Of a stretch of DNA of 64,000 nucleotides, positions 26,543 to 35,604 are shown piece after piece. This DNA comes from Flavobacteriales bacterium. Its GTDB lineage: Bacteria; Bacteroidota; Bacteroidia; Flavobacteriales_E; Vicingaceae. A program made the position numbers and the translations under genes. The stretch's first letter is position 1; every line of letters begins with the position of its first letter. The stretch spans positions 34,308 through 98,307 of the forward strand of contig JABTUP010000012.1 of NCBI GenBank assembly GCA_015075325.1, given 5' to 3'. Below the pieces are notes generated by a model. The model was not told the DNA's origin. It saw only the letters and a program-made list of their open reading frames with translations, and did not search any database.

Positions 26543-28066
26543 CTATTTAACTTCTGGTTTTTTTTCCTCTCCTGTAATAAATTTAGGTTTAAAGGTTATC
26601 ATAAGCCATCCCCATGAGTTCATTTGGTCAGTTCTTCCTTGTCCGGCATTATCGCCTTTTTTATATGTTACACCTTTTAGGTAAGCCAATGTTTCGGTAT
26701 CTAAAAATACGCTATAACCTGCTAATACACCAACGCCTTTCGCTAAATTAAATCCACAAGTAAAGTCAATTTCAGTACCTAGGTTTTTATCCATTTTATA
26801 CTTGGTGTATTTTTCGTTGTTAATGGTTTTAATTGAAGCGGTTGCAGCATCTATTTGAGCTTGAGTTGTAGCAGCAGCAAGTGTTTTGTTAGCAGCTGTT
26901 AAATCTTTGTTGTAAAGGTATCCATCCCAAACATCTACAGGAGTTGAAAACAAGTGAGCATCGGCAGCTATCCAAAACTTTTCAGCTTTGTATTTTAATC
27001 CGAAGAAAATATCATTTAAACCAACATTGTTGATGTGATTACCCACATAAAACAAATCCATAAATCCATTAAATTTATGATTGGTACCAAAATGAGGGTT
27101 GAATGAATGATTTACTGTTCTATATGAAAAAGCGGTGTCTGTTTGGCTTTGACCACTTAAATGTTCGTAACCAGCAGATAAAATGATTTTTTCGGTAATG
27201 TCGTAAGATAAATCTAATCGATAATTCATTGCTTCAACTTTTTTATTGTATTCGCCTTCTTTATCTCTAAAAACAACTGTTCTACTAGCGTCGGTACCCA
27301 TTTGGTAATAAAAAGCACCAGCTACACTAAATTTATTTTTTTTGTAAGCCAATCTGGTTCCAGCTGTTTGAGAATAATTATCAGTATAATAAGGAGCAGG
27401 CGTTAGCGGAGCAACAACACTACTATCGTAATTTAACTGTTCTTTACCCAAGTTTAAGAACAAAACACTTGCCGAAAAGTTTTCGTTAAACTTGTGATTA
27501 AACCACATGTATTGCATGGCTTTATAAGTTCCAAATTGGGCATCTCTACCAAAATTTGCTGCTTTATCTTGATTGTAAGCGAAACCTACATCAAGTAATG
27601 ATTTTGTTTTTTTAAATTTAATTACAGCAGCATCATGAGCTCTTGATTGTTGAGCCCAACCCAAATCACCAAAAATACGGTGGTCGTCGTAAGCAATTTC
27701 TTGTCGTCCAAAACGAATAGACCAATTTTCAGATAAAAGTGCTTCTCCCCATGCTTCGTGAACAGCAATATAAGCACCGTCGTTGTTTTGAGTAGCTGCT
27801 GTTCCAATGGTTTGAGGCTGGCTACCCCACGTTCTTACGTCTTGAACAGAGATTTTAAAAATGTAGCCTTCGGTTTTGTACCCAAAATTTAAACGAGTAC
27901 GTTGATTAACAAAAGTAGCAGCATCTTGAGCCGAATCGGAAACAGTGCTAAACCCATGACGGTATTCAAATCGAGGTCGAATTTCTGCGTCGAGTGTAAA
28001 CTGAGCAAAAGTTGGTGCCGCAATCAACAACATTGCTCCTATAACTATTTTTTTTGAGAGTTTCAT
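26543..28066 (-). CDS. Outer-membrane porin, alginate-export (Alginate_exp) type
   Basis: A 507-residue protein with a signal peptide (LSKKIVIGAMLLIAAPTFAQ) and many amphipathic strands typical of large barrels. The start FTLDAEIRPRFEYRHGF and the segment WSIRFGRQEIAYDDHRIFGD match the Alginate_exp barrel family. It could let nitrate, nitrite or organic acids across the outer membrane; the substrate is not shown. It sits between the peroxidase and narK genes, has its own Fnr-type promoter and ends at a hairpin terminator. Confidence 0.8.
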   Translation of the reverse strand: MKLSKKIVIGAMLLIAAPTFAQFTLDAEIRPRFEYRHGFSTVSDSAQDAATFVNQRTRLNFGYKTEGYIFKISVQDVRTWGSQPQTIGTAATQNNDGAYIAVHEAWGEALLSENWSIRFGRQEIAYDDHRIFGDLGWAQQSRAHDAAVIKFKKTKSLLDVGFAYNQDKAANFGRDAQFGTYKAMQYMWFNHKFNENFSASVLFLNLGKEQLNYDSSVVAPLTPAPYYTDNYSQTAGTRLAYKKNKFSVAGAFYYQMGTDASRTVVFRDKEGEYNKKVEAMNYRLDLSYDITEKIILSAGYEHLSGQSQTDTAFSYRTVNHSFNPHFGTNHKFNGFMDLFYVGNHINNVGLNDIFFGLKYKAEKFWIAADAHLFSTPVDVWDGYLYNKDLTAANKTLAAATTQAQIDAATASIKTINNEKYTKYKMDKNLGTEIDFTCGFNLAKGVGVLAGYSVFLDTETLAYLKGVTYKKGDNAGQGRTDQMNSWGWLMITFKPKFITGEEKKPEVK

Positions 28067-28091
28067 ATTATAATGTGTTTAGTTTTTTGTT

Positions 28092-28178
28092 CAAAGGTAA
28101 TGGCTTTTTTATTGTCTAATTATGAATGTTGTCAAGCTGTTTTCTTCCTTTTAGAAGATATAAAAATGATACAAATCA
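28092..28178 (-). promoter_or_regulatory. Fnr-type promoter of the porin gene
   Basis: Perfect -7 box TACCTTTG on the minus strand (28092-28099). A degenerate site TGAatgttgTCA (28123-28134) has its centre exactly 33 bp upstream. A second, fuller site TGATacaaATCA lies at 28167-28178. Confidence 0.6.
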
Positions 28179-28193
28179 TTAAATTATTTTTTT

Positions 28194-28224
28194 AAAAAAA
28201 AGAGGGTAATTATTACCCTCTTTT
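28194..28224 (-). terminator. Terminator of the narK operon
   Basis: Stem AGAGGGTAAT / ATTACCCTCT (28201-28220 region) followed by a T-run on the minus strand (A-run at 28194-28200). Confidence 0.85.
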
Positions 28225-28232
28225 AAAATGAA

Positions 28233-29576
28233 TTAACTTGGTCTTTCACAACCTTTTCTATTGTAATACCACCAATTGATTAAGGTTGCAACAACAAAAA
28301 ATGCTGCAATTGAGTAGAAAAATCCGTTTGCATTTCCAGTATTAGAAATAAAAGCACTTACTGAAGTAGCAAAAATAAACGGTCCGAAAGCTGCAATAGC
28401 AGCAGTAAATCCAATTACTCCAGCTGCCTGACGAGGATTGTGTCCGAAAATAATTGGATATTGACGGAAAGTAGCTGCATTACCCATACCAGTAATAAAG
28501 AATAGGAATAACATTAAGTATAAAAAAGTTGGAAATTGCTCTACCGAAGTTGGAGTTAATACTCCCAACTGAACCATTGCAACACAACCAATGATTAAAC
28601 CAATACCAGTAAGTGTGGTTAAAATTGCACCACCAACTTTGTCGGCAATAAAACCAAAAAGCACACGACTACTAGCACCAATTAAAGGTCCTAAAAAGGC
28701 ATATTTTAATGCATCAGGAGCATCAGGAAAATCGCCATAAACGGTTTTAATCATTAAAGGAAAAATTGCTGCTAAACCAGAAAATCCTCCAAAAGTCATT
28801 ACATAGGTAACGGTGCAAAACCAAGTATGTTTGTCGCTAAAAATGTCTAATTGTTCTTTAAATGACGCCTTAACAGGAATACTTTTAATCATATACCACG
28901 AAGCAATTGCAAGAATAATTAGCAATGGCACATACCAAAATGAAGCACTTTGTAAATAAATTTCTTCTGTACCTAAAATTTCTTTTGTTTTTGGGTCGGT
29001 TTTAGTAAAAACTTCGGCAGCTCCATAAGTAGCTACACCAAGCATTGCAGGAGTCATAAATTGTGCTACCGAAACACCAAAATTACCTATACCCGCTTGT
29101 ATTCCAAGAGCTGTACCTTGCAATCTTTTAGGAAAGTACAAACTTGTACTTGGCATATACGAAGAAAAGTCTCCACCACCAAAACCAGCAGTAAAAGCAA
29201 GAACCATAAAAACCCAAAATGGTGTGGTAGTATTCATTACTGCTAACCCAATTCCTATTACTGGAATAAGTTTAATGATGGTTGAAACGGTAATTACATG
29301 TCGAGAGCCATAAATAGGCAATAAAAAAGTGTGAATCATTCTTAAAATACCGGCAGCCAATCCTGGCATAGCTGCGAGCCAAAACAATTGGTCTTTATCA
29401 AATTTAAATCCTATGCCAGGAAGTTTTGTTGCAATTGCACTCATCATAAACCATGTGGCAAATGATAGAATTAATGAAAGAGTAGTTACTATAAGCACTT
29501 TCCATGCTATTTTACTGCCTTCGGTCTCCCAAAATTTTTCATCGTTGGGTTCCCATTTTGTTAGCCATGTTGCCAT
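28233..29576 (-). CDS. narK: NarK-type nitrate/nitrite transporter, second copy
   Basis: A 447-residue major facilitator with about 12 transmembrane segments. NarK family marks are GFGGGDFSSYMPS and GNAATFRQYPIIFG (nitrate signature region near residue 340-370), with conserved arginines in the core. It lies 45 bases after another narK gene and is read in the same operon. One copy may be the nitrate-proton symporter and the other the nitrate/nitrite exchanger. I cannot assign which from sequence alone. Confidence 0.9.
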   Translation of the reverse strand: MATWLTKWEPNDEKFWETEGSKIAWKVLIVTTLSLILSFATWFMMSAIATKLPGIGFKFDKDQLFWLAAMPGLAAGILRMIHTFLLPIYGSRHVITVSTIIKLIPVIGIGLAVMNTTTPFWVFMVLAFTAGFGGGDFSSYMPSTSLYFPKRLQGTALGIQAGIGNFGVSVAQFMTPAMLGVATYGAAEVFTKTDPKTKEILGTEEIYLQSASFWYVPLLIILAIASWYMIKSIPVKASFKEQLDIFSDKHTWFCTVTYVMTFGGFSGLAAIFPLMIKTVYGDFPDAPDALKYAFLGPLIGASSRVLFGFIADKVGGAILTTLTGIGLIIGCVAMVQLGVLTPTSVEQFPTFLYLMLFLFFITGMGNAATFRQYPIIFGHNPRQAAGVIGFTAAIAAFGPFIFATSVSAFISNTGNANGFFYSIAAFFVVATLINWWYYNRKGCERPS

Positions 29577-29620
29577 AATTTTTAGTTTTTAGTTAGGTTG
29601 TTTTTATTTAGTTAGGTATA

Positions 29621-31213
29621 TTATTTTAAAACTGCATCTTCATCCATTTCCATAATTGGTAATGATTCGTCTTCCTCTTCTCCAAAAGAATTTTTGGGCT
29701 CTTTGAGGTAAATCATACAAAAAAGAAAACTTACAAAAGCCCCAGCAGCCAGTATAAAGAAGAATGTTTTTTCGTTAACCATTGTAAAGATGTACAAGTA
29801 AGTAACCGCTCCAACATTACCATAAGCGCCTGCCATTCCAGCAATTCGTCCTGTTAGTTCTTTTTTAATTGATGGAATTACGGCAAAAGTTGCTCCTTCG
29901 GCACCTTGCACAAACATGGAGCACGCCATGGTAATGATTACCGAAACCACTAACCACCATGTGCCATCAAAAGTTGGAACAATAATTTCGGCTCCTCCTT
30001 CATGGAAAGTGCCCGAATATTTACCAATAAAACCCATTGCTGCAAAACCTAAAGCAATACCAAACATGTAAATCATCATGGTTTTTTTACGACTACCCAT
30101 TTTATCAGACAAATAACCCCCAAGCGGACGAGCAACCAAATTGATAAAGGCAAAAGATCCAGCAACTAAACCAGCTAATGCAAGAGTTACAATACGTTCT
30201 CCGTTAGCATCTTTTAGCGGTTCAAAAACTTCGAAAAAGAAAGCTGGAAGCATTGAAACTACCGCTAATTCGGCACCGAAATTGGCAAAATAGGTGGTAT
30301 TTAATGCTGCAACACTGCTAAAAGGATATTTTTCTTCTTCTGGCACACCAGCTTTTAAAAGAGGTAAGTTAACTCTTAAAATGGCGATTACTTTATACAA
30401 GTAAAGAACTGCCAACACTCCCCAAATCATGTACATTACTTCTACAGAGTATAGGTTTTGACCATGAACCATTTGTTTTTGGAGGTTGTTTGCTAATAAA
30501 CCCAATGCTAAGTTCATTGGAGCAGTCCATAAAATGTATTGAATTAAATCGCCATAAGATGAAACAGGCATAATGTTCGCCTTTTTTACTTGTTTTTGAG
30601 GTTCTTTACCAGTTGGGTAATCTTTTACCAAAAAGTAATATAATATACCGTAAAGTCCACAAACAATGCTACTTAAGGCTAATGAATACCTCCAGCCATA
30701 CTCACCACCAATAAGAGAAATAGCAACAATTGGAACCAATCCTGAAGCTGCTGCTGAACCAAAATTTCCCCAACCAGCATAAAAACCTTCGGCTCTACCA
30801 ATCATTTTTGGAGGAAACCAGTTGGCAGTCATTTTAATACCGATTACAAATCCAGCACCAATAGAACTCAACAGTAATCTGCTTACAATTAATTGAGTAA
30901 ATGTATCAGCAAAGGCAAACATTAGCCCAGGTATTGCAGTAACAATCATAATGCCCGAAAATGTTACCCGTGGTCCATATTTATCAACCAATGAACCGAT
31001 AATAATTCGAGCTGGAATAGTTAATGCTACGTTACAAATTAATAATGATTTGATGTTTTGGTCGGTTAAAAAATCAAATGACTCAACTAATAAACTTTTG
31101 ATTGGAGCCATATTAAACCAAACATAAAAAGTAAGAAAAAATGCAATCCATGTATAATGAAGCACTCTTACCCTTTCTTGTGAAAAATCGAATAATTTAA
31201 ATTTATCTTCCAT
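29621..31213 (-). CDS. narK: NarK-type nitrate/nitrite transporter, first copy (long)
   Basis: A 530-residue major facilitator, longer than the second copy, with about 12 transmembrane helices. Family motifs include FDFLTDQNIKSLLICNVALTIP near the N-terminus, AGWGNFGSAAASG (first nitrate signature) and GAYGNVGAVTYLYIF (second). The reading frame can be extended with a TTG codon to 31222. The ATG at 31213 (MEDKFKLFDF) fits better. It heads the narK pair, and the operon promoter has an Fnr-type site (31350-31361). Confidence 0.9.
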   Translation of the reverse strand: MEDKFKLFDFSQERVRVLHYTWIAFFLTFYVWFNMAPIKSLLVESFDFLTDQNIKSLLICNVALTIPARIIIGSLVDKYGPRVTFSGIMIVTAIPGLMFAFADTFTQLIVSRLLLSSIGAGFVIGIKMTANWFPPKMIGRAEGFYAGWGNFGSAAASGLVPIVAISLIGGEYGWRYSLALSSIVCGLYGILYYFLVKDYPTGKEPQKQVKKANIMPVSSYGDLIQYILWTAPMNLALGLLANNLQKQMVHGQNLYSVEVMYMIWGVLAVLYLYKVIAILRVNLPLLKAGVPEEEKYPFSSVAALNTTYFANFGAELAVVSMLPAFFFEVFEPLKDANGERIVTLALAGLVAGSFAFINLVARPLGGYLSDKMGSRKKTMMIYMFGIALGFAAMGFIGKYSGTFHEGGAEIIVPTFDGTWWLVVSVIITMACSMFVQGAEGATFAVIPSIKKELTGRIAGMAGAYGNVGAVTYLYIFTMVNEKTFFFILAAGAFVSFLFCMIYLKEPKNSFGEEEDESLPIMEMDEDAVLK

Positions 31214-31521
31214 AATCAACAATGTTTAATGATTTATATCATTTTTATACTCCAAAAGTAGATGAGTATTTAGGTCTAAATGCTGACGTAAATCAAGCTA
31301 GATGTTGTTTTTAGGCAATAAAAATATTGTCATTTAACAAAAATTAATATGATGCTCATCATATCGAAAAAAATAAAGGAAAGTGAAATAAAGATTAAAT
31401 CCTTGCTACTGAAAGAGAAAAACAATTTTTGTGAACAGATTTGTTCAAAACAAATTAGAGTTAAGCCAATGGCACTATTATTTTATGCAATTGGAAGAAA
31501 AATAAAAAAAGATGATGTAAA
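31214..31521. other. Control region of the narK operon
   Basis: 308 bases. It holds a full site TGATttatATCA at 31230-31241 close to the start codon, the operon promoter (31319-31361), and a third site TGATgtaaATCA at 31513-31524 overlapping the stop codon of the next gene. No protein gene or other motif was found. Confidence 0.6.
31319..31361 (-). promoter_or_regulatory. Fnr-type activated promoter of the narK operon
   Basis: Site TGATgctcATCA (31350-31361) and a minus-strand -7 box TATTTTTA (31319-31326). Centres 33 bp apart. Confidence 0.7.
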
Positions 31522-32223
31522 TCAATAAATGTATTGAAATGGCAATATCATGTTATTTAAAGCTTCTAAATTGGTAAGCTCTATTTGATTTTGGTTAATT
31601 TCAATTAAGTTTTCTTTTTTAAATTCGGATAAATTTCTGGAGAGTTGCTCGGTGTTTATGCCTATTAAATCGGCTAAATCCTTTCTACTAATATTAATTT
31701 GGTTGTTTTCGTTATGTTCGTTAAAAATGGTGTTTACGTAAATTAACCCGTCTGCTACTTTTTCTCTAACATTCATTTGAGCTAGGTTCTTAATTTTTGC
31801 TTCAGAATTTCGGAGCTCTTTGGAGTAATACATCATTAAAGCAAAAGTTAATTTTGGGTTTTCCATAAAAGCATCGAAAATGGTTTTGTTGTCGATAAAA
31901 CAAATGGTGCATTCTGTTAGTGCTGTAGCTCCAATTGGATATTTATCTCCTCCAAATCCTCTGTGCCCAATTATCCCTCCAGTTTTGGTTAACCGAACCA
32001 CTTGAGTTTTATTATTTATTCCAGTAGAGAAAATTTTTGCAATCCCATCATAAATAAAATACAACCCCATCACTGGGTTGTTTTCATGAACAATATTTTG
32101 GTCAGGTTTGTAATGCGAAGTATGTTTGAGTTCAGATAACTTTTCTATCCAATTATCAGAACAACTTTGAAGGATTGGACATTCTTTTACTTCACATACT
32201 GAACAAGCTACAGAATTTCTCAT
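31522..32223 (-). CDS. Crp/Fnr-family regulator with N-terminal cysteine cluster
   Basis: A 233-residue regulator. Four cysteines at 7, 10, 15 and 21 precede the sensor barrel (about 40-130; GGIIGHRGFGGDKYPIGA), a dimer helix (ELRNSEAKIKNLAQMNVRE) and an HTH_Crp domain (about 170-220; NISRKDLADLIGINTEQLSRNLSEFKKE). The cysteine spacing could bind a [4Fe-4S] cluster as in Fnr, so it is the best candidate oxygen sensor here. That is inference. Its own promoter carries an Fnr-type site, which suggests autoregulation. Confidence 0.9.
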   Translation of the reverse strand: MRNSVACSVCEVKECPILQSCSDNWIEKLSELKHTSHYKPDQNIVHENNPVMGLYFIYDGIAKIFSTGINNKTQVVRLTKTGGIIGHRGFGGDKYPIGATALTECTICFIDNKTIFDAFMENPKLTFALMMYYSKELRNSEAKIKNLAQMNVREKVADGLIYVNTIFNEHNENNQINISRKDLADLIGINTEQLSRNLSEFKKENLIEINQNQIELTNLEALNNMILPFQYIY

Positions 32224-32296
32224 GTTACAAAATAAGCCATTTTTTTAAAACATAACCTAAGAAAAACATTTTTCTAGTATGCTTTTTTTATTGCTA

Positions 32297-32339
32297 CGAA
32301 GTTATGTTAAAGCCTTGTCTTTAAAAATGATTTAAATCA
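32297..32339 (-). promoter_or_regulatory. Fnr-type promoter of the cysteine-rich Crp/Fnr gene
   Basis: Site TGATttaaATCA (32328-32339) and a minus-strand -7 box TAACTTCG (32297-32304). Centres 33 bp apart. Confidence 0.7.
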
Positions 32340-32445
32340 TAAAAGTAGCCAGAAGCATTTTGCTTGTTAAATGCTAGATTATTGATTATTTGAGAGCAAC
32401 AACCTTATTGTAAACATCACAAAACATGATGTGAGTCACAGATTA

Positions 32446-32763
32446 TTATCGGTTTAAAAATCGTTTTCCGTCTTCGGTTAAGTTTTCTAGTGTCCAAGGC
32501 GGATTCCAAATCAATTGAATATCGGGTTCGTATTCTGTGTAATTATTAATAATCAGTTGTTTAATGTCTTCCATAATCATATCACCCATGGGGCAACCAG
32601 GAGAAGTAAGCGTCATTTCTACGTGAATGATGTTTTTTTCTTCATCGATTTTAACATCATAAACCAATCCTAAATCGATAATGTTTACCATTAATTCTGG
32701 ATCGATAACGCCTTTCAGTTTTAAAAACAGTTCTTGTTCTTTTGGTGTTCGTTCTCTACACAT
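32446..32763 (-). CDS. DUF59/MIP18-family protein (iron-sulfur assembly type)
   Basis: A 105-residue MIP18/PaaD-like protein (IDPELMVNIIDLGLVYDV and TLTSPGCPMGDMI). The conserved cysteine in SPGCPMG is the usual ligand. Family members help mature iron-sulfur or other metal centres. It overlaps the next gene upstream by eight bases and is the last gene in a three-gene operon with an oxidase-I-like protein and a DUF2249 protein, so it may help repair or mature a metal centre under NO stress (inference). Confidence 0.85.
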   Translation of the reverse strand: MCRERTPKEQELFLKLKGVIDPELMVNIIDLGLVYDVKIDEEKNIIHVEMTLTSPGCPMGDMIMEDIKQLIINNYTEYEPDIQLIWNPPWTLENLTEDGKRFLNR

Positions 32764-34036
32764 GAGTTTTGGGTTGGTGAAAAATGATTTTTAATACGTT
32801 TACCGCAAACAAAATTACTGCAATAAGCATTATTATGCTACTTATTTGAAGAGTGATGTTGTGGTTAAGTAAAATTCCTGCTAAGAAACCCATAAAACCA
32901 ATAGTATAAGCCCACAATTGAATGCTTGCAATACGTTCCGAATACAAATCTTTAGGAAACGGAATATTGCCTTTTCCAACTTTATTTTTATACACTTTTA
33001 ACCAAACAATAAATGGCAAAGTTTTATAGGTTTGTCCCATTACCAGTGAAGAAATAAAGCCTATCAGTAATGTAACTCCATAAGCTAAACTCAATTCGGT
33101 TTTAAAAAGAGTTAAGTTGGGTAAATTGAGTTGTAATACAATCATCATCAACATGGGAATAATTAGTATTAAAAAGGCAATCATCGATTGTTTCATTCCT
33201 TTATCGAGCGATTTTTTAATACGTTTTTGATAAGCTTCAAATAAGAAACTTAAAAATGAAAATACTCCAACAAGAATTAAAACTGCCGAAAAATACAGCA
33301 ATATTGATGTTGGAACTAAAATTTCAATGGTACCTGCAATTAATCCCAAATTAATTAAAGCATAAGCTAGAGTTAGTTTTTTGGTATTGAGGTGGTGCGA
33401 AACCATAAACATAGGCAGGAGCTTACTCCCTACTCCAATTATTAATTGTAAAAACCATCCAACAATACCCCAATGAGCGTGAATTTTAAGCAGCTCCAAA
33501 TGATTAATTGTTAAAAAAGATTGAGATAAATTTAAAGCAGCTAAAATACCTAACGAAACTGTAAGTAAAAGCCAAGTAACTGATGTAATAATAAATTTTT
33601 TTTCGATACTTTGTTTTTCGGCTTTTGTAGCGGTAAAAAAAACATTAATGGCGAATAATACTACGGAAATAAGCAAAAATGTAACTGCAACATGAAGAGG
33701 CAGTTTTAATTGACTGTTCCAAAAACTATACGACAACAATAAAGTGCCGATAATGAGTGTGTAAAATGAAATTCGAGCAAATTTTTCGCTAAAAAGTTTT
33801 GTTTCTAATATTACCGGAATGAGTTGATACAAAGCTCCGAAAATAATCATGCTTATCCAGCCCAAAACCACCAAATGAGTAATTGCCAACAGTTTTGGAG
33901 AAAAATAATGTTGAGTAAAAATTTCGGGATGTAATGCTATTAATGTACTTGCCACCAGCCATAAAATAGCTCCTACTGCAAAATGAGGAACAACTAAACT
34001 TGGCGGTGGAGCATTTTTACTAGCAATTTGTTGCAT
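32756..34036 (-). CDS. Multi-helix membrane protein related to heme-copper oxidase subunit I / NnrS
   Basis: A 426-residue integral membrane protein with about 12 hydrophobic segments. Histidines lie in membrane segments as in heme proteins: VVPHFAVGA, AITHLVVLGW, IHAHWGIVGW and VSHHLNTKK. This pattern is seen in NnrS and in isolated oxidase-subunit-I-like proteins, which are linked to nitric oxide metabolism. I cannot assign heme ligands with certainty. Context (DUF2249, DUF59, hemerythrin, Fnr-type regulators) supports a nitrogen-oxide role. It overlaps both neighbours slightly, which indicates one operon. Confidence 0.65.
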   Translation of the reverse strand: MQQIASKNAPPPSLVVPHFAVGAILWLVASTLIALHPEIFTQHYFSPKLLAITHLVVLGWISMIIFGALYQLIPVILETKLFSEKFARISFYTLIIGTLLLSYSFWNSQLKLPLHVAVTFLLISVVLFAINVFFTATKAEKQSIEKKFIITSVTWLLLTVSLGILAALNLSQSFLTINHLELLKIHAHWGIVGWFLQLIIGVGSKLLPMFMVSHHLNTKKLTLAYALINLGLIAGTIEILVPTSILLYFSAVLILVGVFSFLSFLFEAYQKRIKKSLDKGMKQSMIAFLILIIPMLMMIVLQLNLPNLTLFKTELSLAYGVTLLIGFISSLVMGQTYKTLPFIVWLKVYKNKVGKGNIPFPKDLYSERIASIQLWAYTIGFMGFLAGILLNHNITLQISSIIMLIAVILFAVNVLKIIFHQPKTHV

Positions 34037-34857
34037 TAGTTGTGTATTAAAAGTTTAACATTTCCTTCTTCAATTTCACAAATATACAGCTGGCAATTTC
34101 TTTCTTCTAGTTCTGGAATAAGATATTGAGGCACTTTTTTGTGATGTACAAATATAGCTTCATGTTCTTTTAATGCAGCCACTTCGTTAAGTATGGTTAC
34201 CATTGGCAAAGGCATTTCTAAATCTCGTACATCAATTTCTTTACAATGGTTGCCCCATTTTTGTTGTAGCTCGGTAAGTTCGTCTAAACTAACCTTTTTC
34301 ATAAAAGGCTCAGCTGTTACCTTGTTTTCGTTAATTGGTTGGTTTTTTGGTTTGTAAAACCATGTGGTTACTATGTCATTACTGGTTTTTACCATGCTTT
34401 CAAAACCTTTGTTTGTTAAAATTTTTATCAACGGAGTTGGCTCGAACGTATTTATAATTTCCAACGAAAAATCTTCGGGAAGCTGATTAATTTGTTGCAT
34501 AATTTGCTGAAAAGGGTCGGTACCTCCTGCTAAAATACTTCTTACATCAAAAGTAATAACCCTTTTTTCCTCAATGCTTTTTAATAGCAATGGCGAAATG
34601 GTTTTAGCATCATCAGCAATTTTAGTTGATGTGGTTTCAGTAATAAAACCAATTTTTTCTAGTGCATTAAAAAATTCTTGAACAGAACAATTACCTATTC
34701 GGGCAGCATCAGCAATAGTAACTCGCGGAGCCAAAACTTTTCTTAAAATGGGATTTTTAAGTTTATTAAAATGCGGATTAATAGCAGCAATAGCCTCTAT
34801 GGCTTGTTCATTGTGTTTTATAAGAGCCGAAATTTTGGTGTTTTCGTTGATTTGCAT
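34036..34857 (-). CDS. DUF2249 protein with ScdA_N/DUF1858-like N-terminus
   Basis: A 273-residue cytosolic protein. Residues 1-75 (ISALIKHNEQAIEAIAAINP and VTIADAARIGNCSVQEFFNAL) resemble the DUF542/DUF1858 domain found in RIC/ScdA di-iron repair proteins. Two DUF2249 units follow (about 95-165, ITFDVRSILAGGTDPFQQI; about 205-273, EIDVRDLEMPLPMVTIL). DUF2249 proteins often neighbour hemerythrins and denitrification genes. It shares one base with the next gene (TAATG). Exact function unknown. Confidence 0.75.
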   Translation of the reverse strand: MQINENTKISALIKHNEQAIEAIAAINPHFNKLKNPILRKVLAPRVTIADAARIGNCSVQEFFNALEKIGFITETTSTKIADDAKTISPLLLKSIEEKRVITFDVRSILAGGTDPFQQIMQQINQLPEDFSLEIINTFEPTPLIKILTNKGFESMVKTSNDIVTTWFYKPKNQPINENKVTAEPFMKKVSLDELTELQQKWGNHCKEIDVRDLEMPLPMVTILNEVAALKEHEAIFVHHKKVPQYLIPELEERNCQLYICEIEEGNVKLLIHN

Positions 34858-34974
34858 GATTTTATTGTTTAGCTACAATTTACAAAAATTGATTTATCAA
34901 ATTTACAAAAATAATAAAAGACTTAAATGTCTTTTAATGGTTTTTTTCTCGTTTTGTGGAAGTACTTAAATCAA

Positions 34975-35018
34975 TGATATAAATCATTTTTTACTGAGTA
35001 GAGTAATAAGTACCTTTG
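34975..35018 (+). promoter_or_regulatory. Fnr-type promoter of the 35033-35497 gene
   Basis: Site TGATataaATCA (34975-34986) and a perfect + strand -7 box TACCTTTG (35011-35018). Centres 34 bp apart. The transcript would start only about eight bases before the ATG at 35033. Confidence 0.65.
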
Positions 35019-35032
35019 CAATAAAAATAGTT

Positions 35033-35497
35033 ATGAGAGAGTTACAACCCAATACTTTAGAAAGTAGTGAACTAGTTGAACAAACGTTTAACTTTTGGTT
35101 TTCCGACAACGAACATATTCGTTCACCGTTTCCTGAATATATCCGACCAATATTAAAAGAAAAAGCTGTAGATGCCTTTTTTAAATGGGTTTCGAGCCTC
35201 AATCCAAAAGCGAAAGAAGAAGTTAATGATGAAATGATTGCGGAAAAATTTGAGGAAATTATTTTTGAAACAGCCATGGGATTAGTGTTAACTGATGACG
35301 AAAAAATTACCATTCAATATCCGTTTTTGCCTCGTTTAGATGATGAAATTTCGAATAATGAAGAAGATAACAAGCAATTAAGTAAAGTTATAGACCGTTC
35401 GTTTTTAAAAGAAGGCGATACTCCTTTTTTAAAAATTAAATTGGAAAATGGTATTACCAAAGAAATTTGGGAAACAAAATTTGAATTACCGCTGTAA
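35033..35497 (+). CDS. Uncharacterised acidic protein under an Fnr-type promoter
   Basis: A 154-residue soluble protein I do not recognise. It is rich in Glu/Asp, has no signal peptide or membrane segment, and no motif beyond an N-terminal helical half (ELVEQTFNFWFSDNEHIRSPFPEYI) and a strand-rich C-terminus. The start is the first ATG after a perfect -7 box. Its regulation and position between the DUF2249 operon and a hemerythrin suggest a part in the anaerobic nitrogen-oxide response, but no activity can be named. Confidence 0.6.
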   Translation: MRELQPNTLESSELVEQTFNFWFSDNEHIRSPFPEYIRPILKEKAVDAFFKWVSSLNPKAKEEVNDEMIAEKFEEIIFETAMGLVLTDDEKITIQYPFLPRLDDEISNNEEDNKQLSKVIDRSFLKEGDTPFLKIKLENGITKEIWETKFELPL

Positions 35498-35511
35498 TAG
35501 TGCTTTTAAAG

Positions 35512-35594
35512 GAGTTTTAAAAATTAACATTTAACTTCGCCTATTTTAAAAGGAGCAAAGGGCGTGTTAATAAAAAACAATTTTTAGAACTCTC
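35512..35594 (+). repeat. Dispersed intergenic element, copy B
   Basis: An 83-base partner of 2364-2448, with the same ends (gagttttaaaaatt, tttttagaactctc) and core GGGCGTGTTAAT. A perfect -7 box TAAGTTTG (35605-35612) follows 10 bases after its end, then a hairpin and the hemerythrin gene. Confidence 0.65.
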
Positions 35595-35604
35595 TTTTAA
35601 TTAC

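Noticed and set aside
32427..32438. TGA-N6-TCA site before 32446
   Set aside because: No TAnnTTTG-like box at 33-34 bp on either strand and it lies after a gene end.
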